The notes beneath the pieces were generated by a model. It made no database searches. It saw only the letters and a program-made list of their open reading frames with translations, and was not told where the DNA came from. 64,000 bases of DNA, from positions 167,822,140 to 167,886,139 of the forward strand of contig NC_089493.1 in NCBI RefSeq assembly GCF_036850765.1, in the 5' to 3' direction. How positions within the stretch are numbered: the first letter of the stretch is position 1; each line of letters begins with the position of its first letter. Positions 10,669 to 21,709 of the stretch are shown piece after piece. This stretch comes from Saccopteryx bilineata (Eukaryota > Chordata > Mammalia > Chiroptera > Emballonuridae). The translations under genes were made by a program, and so were the position numbers.

Positions 10669-11998
10669 GCTTAGGTGACAGACTGCAGCTGTGATTGTCA
10701 AGGTGCTGGCATTGCTCTGTCCTCTGTCTTCTTCGTCTCTTATGGGTCACTTTATATCCCTGCCTGCCTGGAGCATCCCATGGGGCCTGCAAGACTGTCC
10801 CTCAGACCTCCTCGCTGCTTCATAATCCACAAATGGAAAAGTGGCACTTAAAATGAATTTATTCAGGTGGGAGTCGGGTAAGACATGAAAATAAGGCTTT
10901 TGAGCTGCTGCACATAAACTGGAGTGTGAGTGAAAAGCTTTTTATTTGGTTTCCGAGCCAGACTTTGAGAAGCCAGTGGGCCGTGTGGTCTGGAAGTGCA
11001 TGTTATGGGCAGTGGGTCGGAACAGGGGCCACTTTGAATAGCGAGGAGGGAGAACCGCTCTTGCGCAGCTGGAACGGCCAAGAAGCCGGGATGTCAATAA
11101 ACACAGTCGGGACACAGAAAGCCTTTTCCAAAAAGATGGAAGGTGGGGGAGCAAAGGAAAGGCAGTGCCTCACTCCCGGTGTATTGGAGAAGGAAAGTGC
11201 TTGAGGTAACCCATGTTGGCAGCTTTAATAGCTTCCTCCCAATAATGTGCCGGGCAGCCCCTGAAACAGGCTGGTGTTTTATTTTCATGTAGTGAAGCCG
11301 AGTGGACCAGGGGCAGCTCTCCAACAGTGGCTGGCCTGGGGCTGTGCCCGTGGAGTGAGGCAGGAGTGCCTGCGTCCAGGGCAACCAGATTGCTGTTGGG
11401 GGAGGCGGGAGCAGGATCCCTGGTCTCTTGTGCATGCCCGTTTAGCTTGTTGGAGACCTTCCACAGAAGGTCCCCTTCTGGCCCGTGCCAATGAGGGAGG
11501 TGGTGGGCAGCGTGGGAAGGTAGCCACTCTGGGAAGGAAGGCGCTGGTCCATGCCGTCTTAAGTGTTGTTGGTTGGGAACCGCATAGGAACCATAGTGCG
11601 GGAAACCCACAGAACTTTCTTTGTGCCTTCGGTTGCCACTTGCCAAGCTATTTTCCATGACTAGATTTAACCTACATTTATAATCTCTTCTCTTTAGTAA
11701 TATGTATATACGTGTGTGAGGTATATTTGAACATGGCATTACGTGTGTGGTTAAAAATATCTATCCATTACGTTGGTGCCTTGCATGGGCGTGTTATCCA
11801 GTGTTTTTTGAGAGCTGTGGGCTGGGGAAAATGTCCAGTTAGCTACTCTCAGACACTAGTGAAGTCCAGAAAATTTCTGTTCTGTGAGGGCACAACCTGC
11901 TGTTTTGTGCTTTTGTTAGAGACTTCCTCTCTGTGTTTTCTCCTAGGTAGTACATGGAAACAATTAATGTATTAAATTTTTTAAAAAATCTATTTTTG
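10669..11998. other. Single-copy-looking sequence with dense overlapping short frames
   Basis: Frames of up to 189 codons occur on both strands at 11094-11739. None has a recognised domain and they overlap each other antiparallel, which fits moderately GC-rich non-coding DNA. I do not call a gene. Confidence 0.4.
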
Positions 11999-12366
11999 GC
12001 CCTGGCCGGTTGGCTCAGTGGTAGAGATGTCGGCCCGGCGTGTGGAAGTCCTGGGTTCGATTCCCAGTCAGGGCACATAGGAGAAGCGCCCATCTGCTCC
12101 TCCACCCTTCCCCCTCTCCTTCCTCTTTATCTCTCTTCCCCTCCATCAGCTAAGGCTCCATTGGAGCTAAGTTGGCCCGGGAACTGAGGATGGCTCCATG
12201 GCCTCCACCTCAGGCGCTAGAATGGCTCTGGCCACAATGAAGCAATGCCGCAGGTGGGCAGAGCATTGCCCCCTGGTGGGCATGCCAGGTGGATTCTGGT
12301 CAGGTGCATGTGCGAATCTGTCTGCCTCCTGGCTTCTAACTTCGGAAAAATACAAAAAAAAAAAAG
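11999..12366 (+). mobile_element. SINE family C (Ves-like long form), sense
   Basis: The head has TGGCTCAGTGGTAGAG (A box) and GGTTCGATTCC (B box). The long body contains GAGGCTCCATTGGAGC-like and TGGTGGGCATGCC segments, and the copy ends in an A-run. About 365 bp. Confidence 0.92.
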
Positions 12367-12452
12367 ATTAAAAAAATATATATTTCGTCTGTTTTTTTTT
12401 TACCTATAGTTATTGTGAAATTATTAGCAAAAATAAGAAGATGAAAGACTTC

Positions 12453-12865
12453 TGCAATCCTTTTATTTACTTATTATAATTTTTTTTTGCATTTTTCTGA
12501 AGCTGGAAACAGGGAGGCAGTCAGACAGACTCCTGCATGCACCCGACCAGGATCCACCCGGCATGCCCACCAGGGAGCGATGCTCTGACCCTCTGGGGCA
12601 TCACTCTGTTGCACCCAGAGCCATCCTAGCGCCTGAGGCAGAGGCCACAGAGCCATCCTCAGTGCCCAGCAAACTTTGCTCCAATGGAGCCTCGGCTGCG
12701 GGAGGGGAAGAGAGAGACAGAGAGGAAGGAGAGGGGGAGGGGTGGAGAAGCAGATGGGCGCTTCTCCTGTGTGCCCTGGCTGGGAATCGAACCCGGGACT
12801 CCTGCACTCCAGGCCGACGCTCTACCACTGAGCCAACCGGCCAGGGCCTGCAATTCTTTTATTTA
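12453..12865 (-). mobile_element. SINE family C, antisense, 17-bp duplication
   Basis: Body about 12470-12848, with the head ending ..CAACCGGCCAGGGCC. Flanks TGCAATCCTTTTATTTA (12453-12469) and TGCAATTCTTTTATTTA (12849-12865) differ at one base. Confidence 0.93.
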
Positions 12866-12939
12866 GGAGAATCGCTGCTGCAGTTTTGGTGCTGGTGCCT
12901 CTGCCAGACTCTTCCCTAATGAATATGTATGAATGTAGA

Positions 12940-13185
12940 ATAACATCTAATCACTGATAGCTGACATTTGAATATCATCATTTACCAGCACTTTCCAAGT
13001 ATGGACTCATTTAATCCTCAACAATCCAATGATTTGGTTGTATTATTAAATCTATTGTATGGATAACAAGGCTGAAGCCCAGAATTAGGTCATTTGCTAA
13101 AATCATATCGTTGAGTAACCACGCCGGGATTGGAACCCAGGCAGTCTGGTTCCAGAACCAGATGCTGTTAGCTACTCAGTGTACT
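12940..13185 (+). repeat. MIR-like relic
   Basis: The CATTTAATCCTCAACAA, GGATAACAAGGCTGAAG and GGGATTGGAACCCAGGCAG segments follow MIR core order. Confidence 0.65.
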
Positions 13186-13239
13186 AACTTGCAAAAGAAT
13201 AGGATAAAATTATTTATACCGATATTTATACCGATTTTT

Positions 13240-13440
13240 AAATATATTTTAAAAAATGTTTTTCGTTGGTATTTGAGAGAGAGAGAGAGGGAGAGAGAAG
13301 CATCAACTCATTGTTCCACTTAGTTGTTCCATTTAGTTGTGCACTCATTGGTTGCTTCTCATATGTGTCCTGACCAGGGATCGAACCTACAACCTCTGTG
13401 TTTGGGGATGACACTATCCATGGACCCACCAGCCAGGGCC
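13240..13440 (-). mobile_element. SINE family D, antisense
   Basis: T/A tail, (GA)n, a body with CATATGTGTCCTGACCAGG and a head ending ..CCAGCCAGGGCC. The A box is degenerate. Confidence 0.85.
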
Positions 13441-13489
13441 CATACCGGTTATTAACCTGCTTTTTTTCATTTAATATACAGTGTGTCCG

Positions 13490-13816
13490 GCCTGACCAGG
13501 CGGTGGTGCAGTGGATAGAGCGTTGGACTGGGATGCCGAGGACCCAGGTTTGAGACCCCGAGGTCGCCAGCTTGAGTGCGGGCTCATCTGGCTTGAGCAA
13601 AATAAAAAATGCTCACCAGCTTAGACCCAAGGTCGCTGGCTCAAGCAAGGGGTTACTCGGTCTGCTGCCCATGGTCAAGGCACATATGAGAAAGCAATCA
13701 ATGAACAACTAAGGTGTTGCAACGAAAAACTGATGATTGATGCTTCTCATCTCTCTCCGTTCCTGTCTGTCTGTCCCTATCTATCCCTCCTCTCTCTCTC
13801 TCTGTCCCTGTAAAGG

Positions 13817-13886
<70 letters not shown>
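13490..13886 (+). mobile_element. SINE family B, sense, with A-run and (TA)n tail
   Basis: The head is GCCTGACCAGGCGGTGGTGC, the body matches the other family B copies, and the tail is 28 A residues (13817-13844) followed by a TA tract to about 13886. The long pure tail suggests a fairly recent insertion or tail expansion. Confidence 0.92.
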
Positions 13887-14015
13887 GTAGATACTATTAA
13901 TATCCCTGTCTTCTCCCCATTTTCCAAACTGAGGAGTAGAGTCCAAGGCTGGAGTCCCACCGCTGGCGCGCAGTGGAGCCCAGGCTTTACCTATTGGTAC
14001 TCCACTGATTCCAAA

Positions 14016-14616
14016 TACAGTGTGTCCATAAAGTCATGGTGCACTTTTGACTGGTCACAGGAAAGCAACAAAAGATGATAGAAATATGAAATCTGCACCA
14101 AATAAAAGGAAAACTCTCCCAGTTTCATACCTGTTCAGTGCAGTTCGATGTGGGCTCACGCACAGATTTTTTAGGGCTCCTTAGGTAGCTATCCCATATA
14201 GCCTCTACAGACTCGTCACTGACTGATAGCCTATCAGAACGGGGTTTCTCCACCAAACTGCTGGTTTCCTTCAACTGCTTATCCCACCGAGTAATGTTAT
14301 TTCTATGTGGTGGTGCTTCGTTATAAATGCGCCAATATTCACGTTGCACTTTGGTCATGGATTCAAATTTAGCGAGTCACAGAACACACTGAACTTGCCT
14401 CTGTACTGTCCACATCCCAACTGGCATGGCCGTGGGCTGCTCCACTGTATACACGGTATTATGTCATCATCTGCGCATGCACACATGCTGCCACATCATC
14501 CTACAGAAACTGAGAGGGTTTTCCTTTTATTTGGTGCAGATTTCACATTTCTATCGTCTTTTGTTGCTGTCCTGTGACCGGTCAAAAGTGCACCATGACT
14601 TTACAGACACACTGTA
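14016..14616 (-). mobile_element. Mariner-like transposon, deleted form, TA target
   Basis: Element 14018-14614 (597 bp) between TA dinucleotides. Left terminal CAGTGTGTCCATAAAGTCAT and right terminal, read inward, CAGTGTGTCTGTAAAGTCAT. Inverted-repeat similarity continues for about 100 bases each side, to AAAAGGAAAA. Inside is a short minus-strand transposase remnant. Long terminal repeats plus an internal deletion are typical of a non-autonomous derivative moved by a full-length relative. Confidence 0.9.
14125..14358 (-). pseudogene. Mariner-like transposase N-terminal fragment
   Basis: A 77-codon minus-strand frame with a helix-turn-helix-like N-terminus. It contains the N-terminal motifs RWDKQLKETSSLVEKPRSDR and SPKKSVRE seen in mariner-type transposases of the YxxxxAPxxxxIxRWxxQFxETGSVxxKPRSGRP pattern. 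The catalytic DDE domain is absent, so it cannot catalyse transposition. In an intact element this region binds the terminal repeats. Its position close to one terminal repeat supports an internal deletion of the parent. Confidence 0.75.
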
Positions 14617-15299
14617 TTATGAATTTTCACTTAACATATTATGAACCACTTTCAATGTCAATAACATTACATGTGGAACATCATTCAAAATGGCTGTATT
14701 GTGATACATATGTCTCTCACATGGAATGTTATTTTCTTATGTGGCCATTTTGGGTAATTATTATTATATTAAAAAATAGCAAACATAGAGGCTCTGTTCC
14801 TGGTGCTGTGCTAAGAGCTATCTATATACATTTTATCTAAAGTGATCCTCTTAAAGTTAGGGTTTCTTGCAGGGGAACAAATTAGAGAGGGGTTTCTCAT
14901 TTATATAAAAACTCAAATTTATATTTTTGACCTTGTCGTCAAATATGATTATATGTGTAATAATAATCTTTGTGTTTCTTAATTTTTACAACTTGTTACT
15001 TTTAATGGTTTGACTCTGAGGAAGTTGCAAAAATAATACTGAGAAATCCTGTGTACCCTTCACCATGTTTCCCCTGGTGTCTTACATGACTGTAGTATAC
15101 TATCAAAACCGGGAAATTGATGTCAGTATTTCTGTTAGCTCAGGTTCCATGTTTGTTATTAATGTTAATTTAAAAAAATAAAATAAACACAAAATATATT
15201 ACAGTTGATTATCTTTTTTTGGTAGTTCTTAGTTGTTTAAATATACAGGAAATAAGTGGAGAAGGCTCGGGCATCTGCTGCCTTGGAGAGTGAACACTG
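14617..15299. other. Single-copy-looking AT-rich sequence
   Basis: No gene or repeat that I can name. A stretch at 14990-15130 (GAAGTTGCAAAAATAATAC and following) may be an old LINE fragment but is too diverged to call. Confidence 0.35.
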
Positions 15300-15410
15300 T
15301 TGACTAGCTCCATTCTATATGTAAGGGATGGAGGTCAGAGAGGTTAAGTCACTTGCACGAGGTCACACAGCTATAGTGAGCTTCAGAGCTGCAACTTAAC
15401 TCCCATGATT
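15300..15410 (+). repeat. MIR-like fragment
   Basis: CAGAGAGGTTAAGTCACTTG and GTCACACAGCTATAGTG are the conserved core region of MIR. Confidence 0.65.
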
Positions 15411-15631
15411 CTAAGATCTACCCTCCGAGCCCCACACTCCCCAGTGTCTCTTCTCATTTGTTGCAATTCAAGACGAAGCCCTGAATGTAAGCAGGTGTGT
15501 GTTTATATGTGCATACATGTGTGCACATGTGTACATACACACAGACATTTTCCTGTTCTCCAGTGTCCCTTCTCCTAGACTGGAAAATGCTGGTGTTAGA
15601 GAGGACCTCAAGGTAGGCGTTGAGCCCAACA

Positions 15632-15854
15632 CTTCATTTAAATTATCTTTCTTAAATTTTTTTTGATTGATTGATTTCAGAGAGAGAGAGAGAGAGAGAG
15701 AAAGATCAATTTCTGTTGTTCCACCCACTCTTGCATCCATTGGTTGACTCCTGTATGTGCCCTGACCTGGGATTGAACCTGCAACCTTGGTATATCAGAA
15801 CGATGCTCCAACCAACTGAGCTACCTGGCCAGGGCAGCTCAATGCTTCATTTAA
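15632..15854 (-). mobile_element. SINE family D, antisense, 10-bp duplication
   Basis: Body about 15642-15836, with (AG)n, CTGTATGTGCCCTGACC and a head ending ..GAGCTACCTGGCCAGGGC. Flanks share CTTCATTTAA at 15632-15641 and 15845-15854. Confidence 0.9.
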
Positions 15855-16407
15855 TGGAGAGCAGTCAGACCAGCCTGGGGGCTTATCTACTGTGTTGGAC
15901 CAGCACACAGGGCTACAGGCTGTACTCTCCCATAAAACCTTCTGTTTACTTGATTCCTTTTGAGACTCTCCAACAGTGGCTGTTTCCATGTTTGATGACT
16001 TTCAGCCATTTGGCTCTGCATTCGCTCAGCTCCCTCCTGGACGCACCTGGGCTGTGGTGGGCTGAGCTGAGCCTCCTGGACTTCCCTGCTCTCCCGTCCC
16101 TTCTCCCGTCCCTTCTCCCGTCGCTTCTCCCATTCACCCACCCCATGTCTCTCAGTAAAGAGATAGAGAAAAAGCCATAAGTAAGGACGATCCAGGAAAT
16201 AATTATTTTCTAAAATCTTGTCCATAGGAAAAAATGTTTTTGCCCTTATCCCACTCTCTCTCTTTACCTTCTCTTCCACCTTCATTCAAGCTTTAGCAGC
16301 CAGCCCAAGCCATTTTTGTCACCCAAAAAGCAGACAAAGTCCACCATCTTGCTTTCCTAGCCACATCTTGTCAGCTCAAGCAAAGTTGACGTGTGGAGTT
16401 TAACACT
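15855..16407. other. Single-copy-looking sequence
   Basis: It contains a small CTCCCGTCCCTT tandem repeat at 16089-16130. No gene recognised. Confidence 0.4.
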
Positions 16408-16742
16408 CCTGTTTTTTGTTTTTTTGTGACAGGAACAGAGAGAGTCAGAGGGACAGATAGGGACAGACAGAGAGGAAGGGAGAGAGATGAGAAACATCAA
16501 TTCTTTGTTGTGGCTCCTTAGTTGTTCATTGATTAATTTCTCATATGTGCCTTGATTGTGTGTGTGGGGGGTATAGCAGACTGAGTGACCCCTTGCTCGA
16601 ACCAGCGACCTTGGGCTCAAGCTGGTAAACCTTGCTCAAACCAGATGAGCCCGCGCTCAAGCTGGCAACCTCGGGCTCTCGAACCTGGGTCCTCTGCATC
16701 CCATTCCAACGCTCTATCCACTGTGCCTCCACCTGGTCAGGC
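16408..16742 (-). mobile_element. SINE family B, antisense
   Basis: T-run, GA/ACAG-rich tail segment, body with TTCATTGATTAATTTCTCAT and a head ending ..CCACCTGGTCAGGC. Confidence 0.9.
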
Positions 16743-17994
16743 TACACTACTGTTTCTTTAAGAAATCTGGTTGACCCCTGAGTAGCTGTGCCTAAACTTC
16801 TACTGGCTCTTTTGCAATGAGCCGTGGGAGTACAAATGAGGATGGTTCCAGACTCCTACCCACCCCACTGCAGAAATCCCAGATGTGGCTGACACTCTTA
16901 GTTCATCTGACAGTTGTGTGTGTGTTAGTGTGCACGCCTGTGTAGGTGTGAGAGAGCATTTGGTGGCCTGCAAGGACCTCATGAGCAGTTGAGACTGAGC
17001 CCTGGCTTGCTAAAAGCTTCTGGCCACTTTTGGTGGAGAAGGGATCCCAGGCCAGGGGCTGCACCTGGTAGAGCCCGGGCAGGATGATTCATTCATGGGA
17101 GTGCTGGCAGTCTGGAACAGCTGCAAGAGCTGGTCTGCCAGTTAGGCAGGGGCTGGTGATGGCATCAGCACCCTAACCACAGTACTTGCTGGGTCTCTTC
17201 CCCTGCCATCCTCTGAGGCATGCAGAAAGACTGTATTTCCTCACCGGAACCCCTTCGGCCTGAAAGGAGGGAAAGGAGAGGGGATTAACTCCCTTCCCCC
17301 TGGGACCCGTACTTCCTTTAGCTCCACAAAGTTCAGTCCTCAGTGGAGACCTCTGGTATGCAAGGATAAACAGCTACCCTTCCTAAACACAGAAGTGGGC
17401 TATAGAGAGAACATTCCAGGCCAACAGGTGATAGTCAGGTGCCTGCCAGAGTGGGTTTTTCTGAAGAGCAATGAAGTAAGGGAAATCTCAGTAAATCAGT
17501 TGCCTTTGTTTTTAAAGTCAATTCCAGCATTTGCTATTCATTCATTCATTCATTCTTCCAACGTTGTGCCTTGCAACGTACAATGCAAATATGACTAGGA
17601 CTTAGTCTCTGCCCTCAGGGTTGGTCCATGGGCCAGCAGCATCACAGCCTCTGGGAACCTGTGAAATGCAGAACCCTGGATCTCATCCCAGCATACTTAC
17701 TCAGAGTTTGCATTGTGACAAGCTTATATTATCCCAGGATCCCCCGCAGCTTCACACACTTCCAAGAGTTTACAGAACACAGAGCTAGTCTGCATGTTCT
17801 GCCTGTGACAGACATCTCTCCAAGAATTTTTTCACTAACTATAGGTTTGAGTTGGCACATGTGTTGAAACCTATTGGTCATCTCTGTTGGTCTGTTGGAG
17901 TAGGAGATCACTCAATAGTAATTACAGTGCAGTGTGATAAGCGTGCTAAGTGAGGCTGTGGGCAACTGGGGGAGGGACCAGACCTTTCTGTGGG
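16743..17994. other. Single-copy-looking sequence
   Basis: No gene or RNA recognised. A short (ATTC)n tract lies near 17540. Frames of 60-79 codons at 17395-17911 carry no recognisable domain. Confidence 0.4.
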
Positions 17995-18166
17995 GATGTG
18001 TCATGCATTGTTTCCGCCCAAAAGATACAGTCCTAACTCCCACTACCTCAGAATGTGACCTTATTTGGAAATACTGTCACTGTAGCTATAATTAAGATGA
18101 AATTTTACTGGAGTAGGGTGGGCCCCTAATCCAAGGTGACCGGTGAATAAGAAATGGAGGTGGCCC

Positions 18167-18540
18167 TGGCTGGTTAGCTCAGTGGTAGAGCGTTGGCCTG
18201 GCGTGCGGAAGTCCCCGGTTCGATTCCCGGCCAGGGCACACAGGAGAAGCGCCCATCTGCTTCTCTACCCCTCCCCCTCTCCTTCCTCTCTGTGTCTCTC
18301 TTCCCCTCCCACAGCTGAGGCTCCATTCGAGCAAAAGATGGCCCAGGCGCTGGGGATGGCTCCTTGGCCTCTGCCCCAGGTGCTAGAGTGGCTCTGGTCG
18401 CGACAGAGCGACGCCCCGGAGGGGCAGAGCATCGCCCCCTGGTGGGCATGCTGGGTGGATCCCGGTCGGGCACATGCGGGAGTCTGTCTGACTGCCTCCC
18501 CGTTTCCAGCTTCAGAAAAATACAAAAAAAAAAAAAAAAA
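18167..18540 (+). mobile_element. SINE family C, sense, inside MLT1
   Basis: The head TAGCTCAGTGGTAGAGCGTT and B box GGTTCGATTCCC are intact, and the A-tail ends at 18540. The AAATGGAGG flank appears on both sides (ending 18164 and 18547). Confidence 0.92.
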
Positions 18541-18544
18541 ATGG

Positions 18545-18860
18545 AGGCTGACCAGTGGTGGTACAGTAGATGGAGCATTGACCGGAGACACCAAGGTCCC
18601 AAGGTTGCCGGCTTGAGCACAGGATCATCAACATGATCCCAAGGTCGCTGGCTTGAGCTTAAAGTTGCTCACTTGAGCAAGGGAGCAAGCTAGGTCAACT
18701 TGAGCCCTCCCTCGTCCCCCCCCCCCCCCCACCGCCTTCCATTAAAGCATGAATGAGAAGTAATCAATGAACAAAGTGATGTAACTACAAGTTGAGGATT
18801 CTCATCTCACTCCCTCTGCTCTCTCTCAAAAATAAATTAAAATAAAATAAAAAGAGAGAG
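18545..18860 (+). mobile_element. SINE family B-like, sense, inside MLT1
   Basis: The head GCTGACCAGTGGTGGTACAG is followed by CTTGAGC-rich body repeats, a poly-C run at 18717-18731 and an AAATAAA-type tail. Divergent from the other family B copies. Confidence 0.8.
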
Positions 18861-19119
18861 AGGGGCACAAGAAGAACATGGTGTGAAGGTAGGAGCATGG
18901 CACTATAAGCCAAGGACTGACAAGGATTGTTGGCAACCCCAGAAGCTAAGACAGATGCAGAAAATGGATTCTTCCCTAGATCCTTCAGGGAGACTATGGC
19001 TCTGTCAACATCTTGTCTTGAACGTCTAGCCTCTGCAACTGTGAGAGAACACGTTTCTGTTGTTTTAAGCCACCAAGTTTGTGGTGCTTTGTTATGGCAG
19101 CCCTAGGGAACTAACGCAG

Positions 19120-20199
19120 GGGTCATGGAAGACTTGACAGAGGAGGACAGTCGTGTGGGTTTGCTGGGCATCCCTAAGGGGAAGTCATCTGCAGAAACAA
19201 GAGCTCATGCAGAGGCAGGGAGGGGGACAGAGAGCATGTGTTTATTCAAATAGTCAGGTGGTGGCTGCTTGGATTTTAAACAGGGAAGGGGCAGATTTTG
19301 CTTTTGGAGAGAGGAATAGGGCTGAGACCAGCCTTTCAACTACTAGAAAAGCATCAGGATTGTATAGAGCTGCCTCAGTACAAACACACAAATGCTATGA
19401 ACACTAAGGGAGAAAAAATAAAGATGAGCAACAGCCTCACCTGTAGAACAGGTACGTATGTGCTAGGAGTTGTATAAAACTTCTTCATTCTCTTGATAAA
19501 CATTTGCTGCTTACTGTGTGCCAGGAGAAGGGTGTGGCAGAGGTCAGACAAGTTTTCTGCCCTGAGGAGCTTAAATTGCATGAGGAAAGGCAAATGATAA
19601 GCAATAAAGAAACATGCAAACAAGATAACTACTGATGATGATGAAATACTTTGAAGGGAATAATCGGATGATAGGAGAGTGGTCTGCCATTGGGTGGGCA
19701 GGGAGCTGAGGATTAAATGAGATAACGGATAGTGTGGTATGCACTTTATAAGGTTATTATTCTTCCTTTAAGGATGCAGGTTTTATCTGCTAACTCTCCC
19801 CTGGTTTTTTTTTTTTTTTTTTGGTGTGTGTGTGTTTTTTTCCCCCCTCTCCCCTGGCTTTAAATTTACAGAGGTAGATAATCGATTTCTGTCCAAAAAC
19901 AAAACCTCTCTTTCCTTGATATGTTTGGGACAGCCTACCTTTTGTCATACTGCAGTGATGATCGAGTAGGCTTCCCAGCCTCTGATCACAGAGTCTATAT
20001 ATGCTGTCTTCTCTGCCTAAAACAGGATTCTAGACTGGGCAGATTAGAGCCCACCACCATCTCGAGTCTTGTAACCAACTCTCTTAGAGTGGTCTCTGAT
20101 TCCTTACTTGGTCTGGCCCCATTGCCTTGGAGGAAGGACTTCATTTTCCTTCCTCATGGTACCTTCTCCTGTCCGTCCCTGGGACTCCATATCTGTTGG
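19120..20199. other. Single-copy-looking sequence
   Basis: T-run and (GT)n/T tracts at 19806-19847. A segment at 19495-19590 (TGCTTACTGTGTGCCAGGAG) resembles a MIR/L2-type relic. No gene recognised. Confidence 0.4.
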
Positions 20200-20940
20200 G
20201 CAGATAAAATATATTATGCTCACTTTGTTAAAGATGGTGCTGCCCACATGAAAGCCCATTGCCCAGGTGATATTCTTGCTTGGGATGGGTGTGATTATAT
20301 TAATGTGTGTTGGGGGAGGGCTGTGGGCAGGCCAGGATCCTTGTAGCCTGGGGCTTGGTTTTGGGACTAAGCCTTTTTCACCCTTTTTGATGTGGGGTGG
20401 TACACTCTCATGAGGAATCCCATTATGCCTCAGATAAGTGACTTTGTATCAGAGACTTCCTTGTTTGTATATTGGATTAAAGGTTTTGATTTCTACACTA
20501 TAAAGTAGGGCAGACCAGGAGCTTGCTCTTTTGGTTCCTGAGATTAGTACTAGAGGAGAGAGCAGAGAGGAGAGCAGAGGAAGGCCACATGGAAGAGGCC
20601 AGGAGAAGCAGCCAAGATGGTGGAGTGCTGAGGGAGAAGACAGTTTGTGCAGAATTTGTGCAGAGAGAAGGAGATGGGGAACAGAGGTGAATAAGTCTGG
20701 TGAGCTAGAAATCTTTGATTCTAGGAAACTCAGATAAGTCAGTAGCTTTGTGATCACTGAATGAGTGGGTTTTGGAGCCCAGTGTGTGTTTTTACTTGCC
20801 CACCGGGTGCAAGCTAGGATTAAAGATGATGGTCCATCAGTTCTTGGCTCTGTTGTTTCATTACCGTCTGTCCGAATCAAATGCAAACCTGCACAGGCCA
20901 GGCGGCTGTGATGGTGGCCGTGGCTACTGGCTTTACAATG
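20200..20940 (+). repeat. Solo LTR of an endogenous retrovirus-like family (LTR-X)
   Basis: About 0.7 kb with LTR-like structure. The 5' side is GTTAAAGATGGTGCTGCCCA, a TATA-like ACACTATAAAG lies at about 20497-20507, a purine-rich region follows, and the 3' side ends GGCTACTGGCTTTACA. The same sequence recurs antisense at 44.6-45.3 kb and in part at 42.9 and 47.5-48.6 kb, so it is a dispersed repeat. No gag, pol or env frame flanks it. LTR identity is inferred from this layout, and exact ends are uncertain. Confidence 0.65.
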
Positions 20941-21558
20941 TCCTATTTCCCCTTCTGAGTTCAATGTGCTTCTCACCTCACCATCTTTACGGCTGTGCCC
21001 GATCACACGAGGGCCTGTGAGTCTCCACCTTCTCTGACCTCCTCCTGGTCTGGTGCAGGAGGAAGGCCACAGTGAAAGGACATGCTTCCTGCCCCTGGAG
21101 TGCATGCAGAGACACTGTTCACAGCGTCACAAACTCCAAAGGACAACTCCTCCTGGTGCTATGCTGGGAAGGGGACAGCGAGGGACCTGGCCAGGAGGGA
21201 GGCTGCACTGAGGAACTGAGCGGAGCTGAGGGTGAGTTGGTGAGTAGACCTCAAGTCAGTCAAGAGGGGCGGAGGGAGCAGAGAACCTGGAGAAGGAGGG
21301 CGGAAAGCCGCCTGGGGGCAGTGAGGTCCCTGTACCCCTTCTCTGTGCCACACAGCTCCCCAAACAGCCCAGCTACTGGCCACCTTTTCAGCCTCTTCTG
21401 TCAAATCCAAAGACTGTCTTATTGGACTTATCAGCAGAATTTGTACGACTGATTATTCCCTTCTCCTTGAAATAGTTTTGTCTTGGCTCCCAGGGCACCA
21501 TACTCCGCTGGTTCTTTCTGTCTGCCTAGAATCTCCTTCTCAGGCCCCCTTCCTGTTC
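20941..21558. other. Single-copy-looking sequence
   Basis: Frames at 21072-21452 on the plus strand and 21159-21410 on the minus strand show no recognised domain. Confidence 0.4.
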
Positions 21559-21709
21559 TTCTTCTCCTTTCTTCTTTTTTTTTTTTCAAGCATCAACTCC
21601 CACATGTGCCTTGACCAGGCAGGCCTAGGGTTTCAAACTGCTGACCTCAGCATTCCAGGTCGCCACTTTATCCACTGCGCCACCACAGGTCAGGCTTCTT
21701 CTCCCTTCT
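21559..21709 (-). mobile_element. SINE family A, antisense, shortened
   Basis: Body 21573-21695: T-run, CAAGCATCAACTCCCACATG, and a head ending ..CCACCACAGGTCAGGC. The usual GA tract is missing. Flanks TTCTTCTCCTTTCT and TTCTTCTCCCTTCT match at 13 of 14 positions. Confidence 0.88.

Larger units (their letters stand above)
17995..19119 (+). repeat. MLT1-type LTR (ERVL-MaLR), split by two SINEs
   Basis: Segments 17995-18166 and 18861-19119 carry the recognised MLT1 order: CCTCAGAATGTGACCTTATT, GTAGGGTGGGCCCCTAATCC, then ACAAGCCAAGG-like, GTTTTAAGCCACCAAGTTTG and TTATGGCAGCCC near the end. This is an old long terminal repeat of a non-autonomous retrovirus-like element. No internal coding region is present. 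Confidence 0.8.

Noticed and set aside
11094..11739. Overlapping frames of 113-189 codons on both strands
   Set aside because: No domain, they overlap antiparallel, and no splice or codon pattern supports them.
12563..12919. Frames of 60-157 codons over SINE family C copies (also at 18.1-18.6, 39.2-39.7 and 48.8-49.2 kb)
   Set aside because: They recur with the SINE in sense and antisense and reflect its GC-rich body, not a gene.
18181..18240. Possible tRNA gene from intact A and B boxes
   Set aside because: This is the tRNA-like head of a SINE followed by SINE body and A-tail. The acceptor stem is not closed by a tRNA 3' end.
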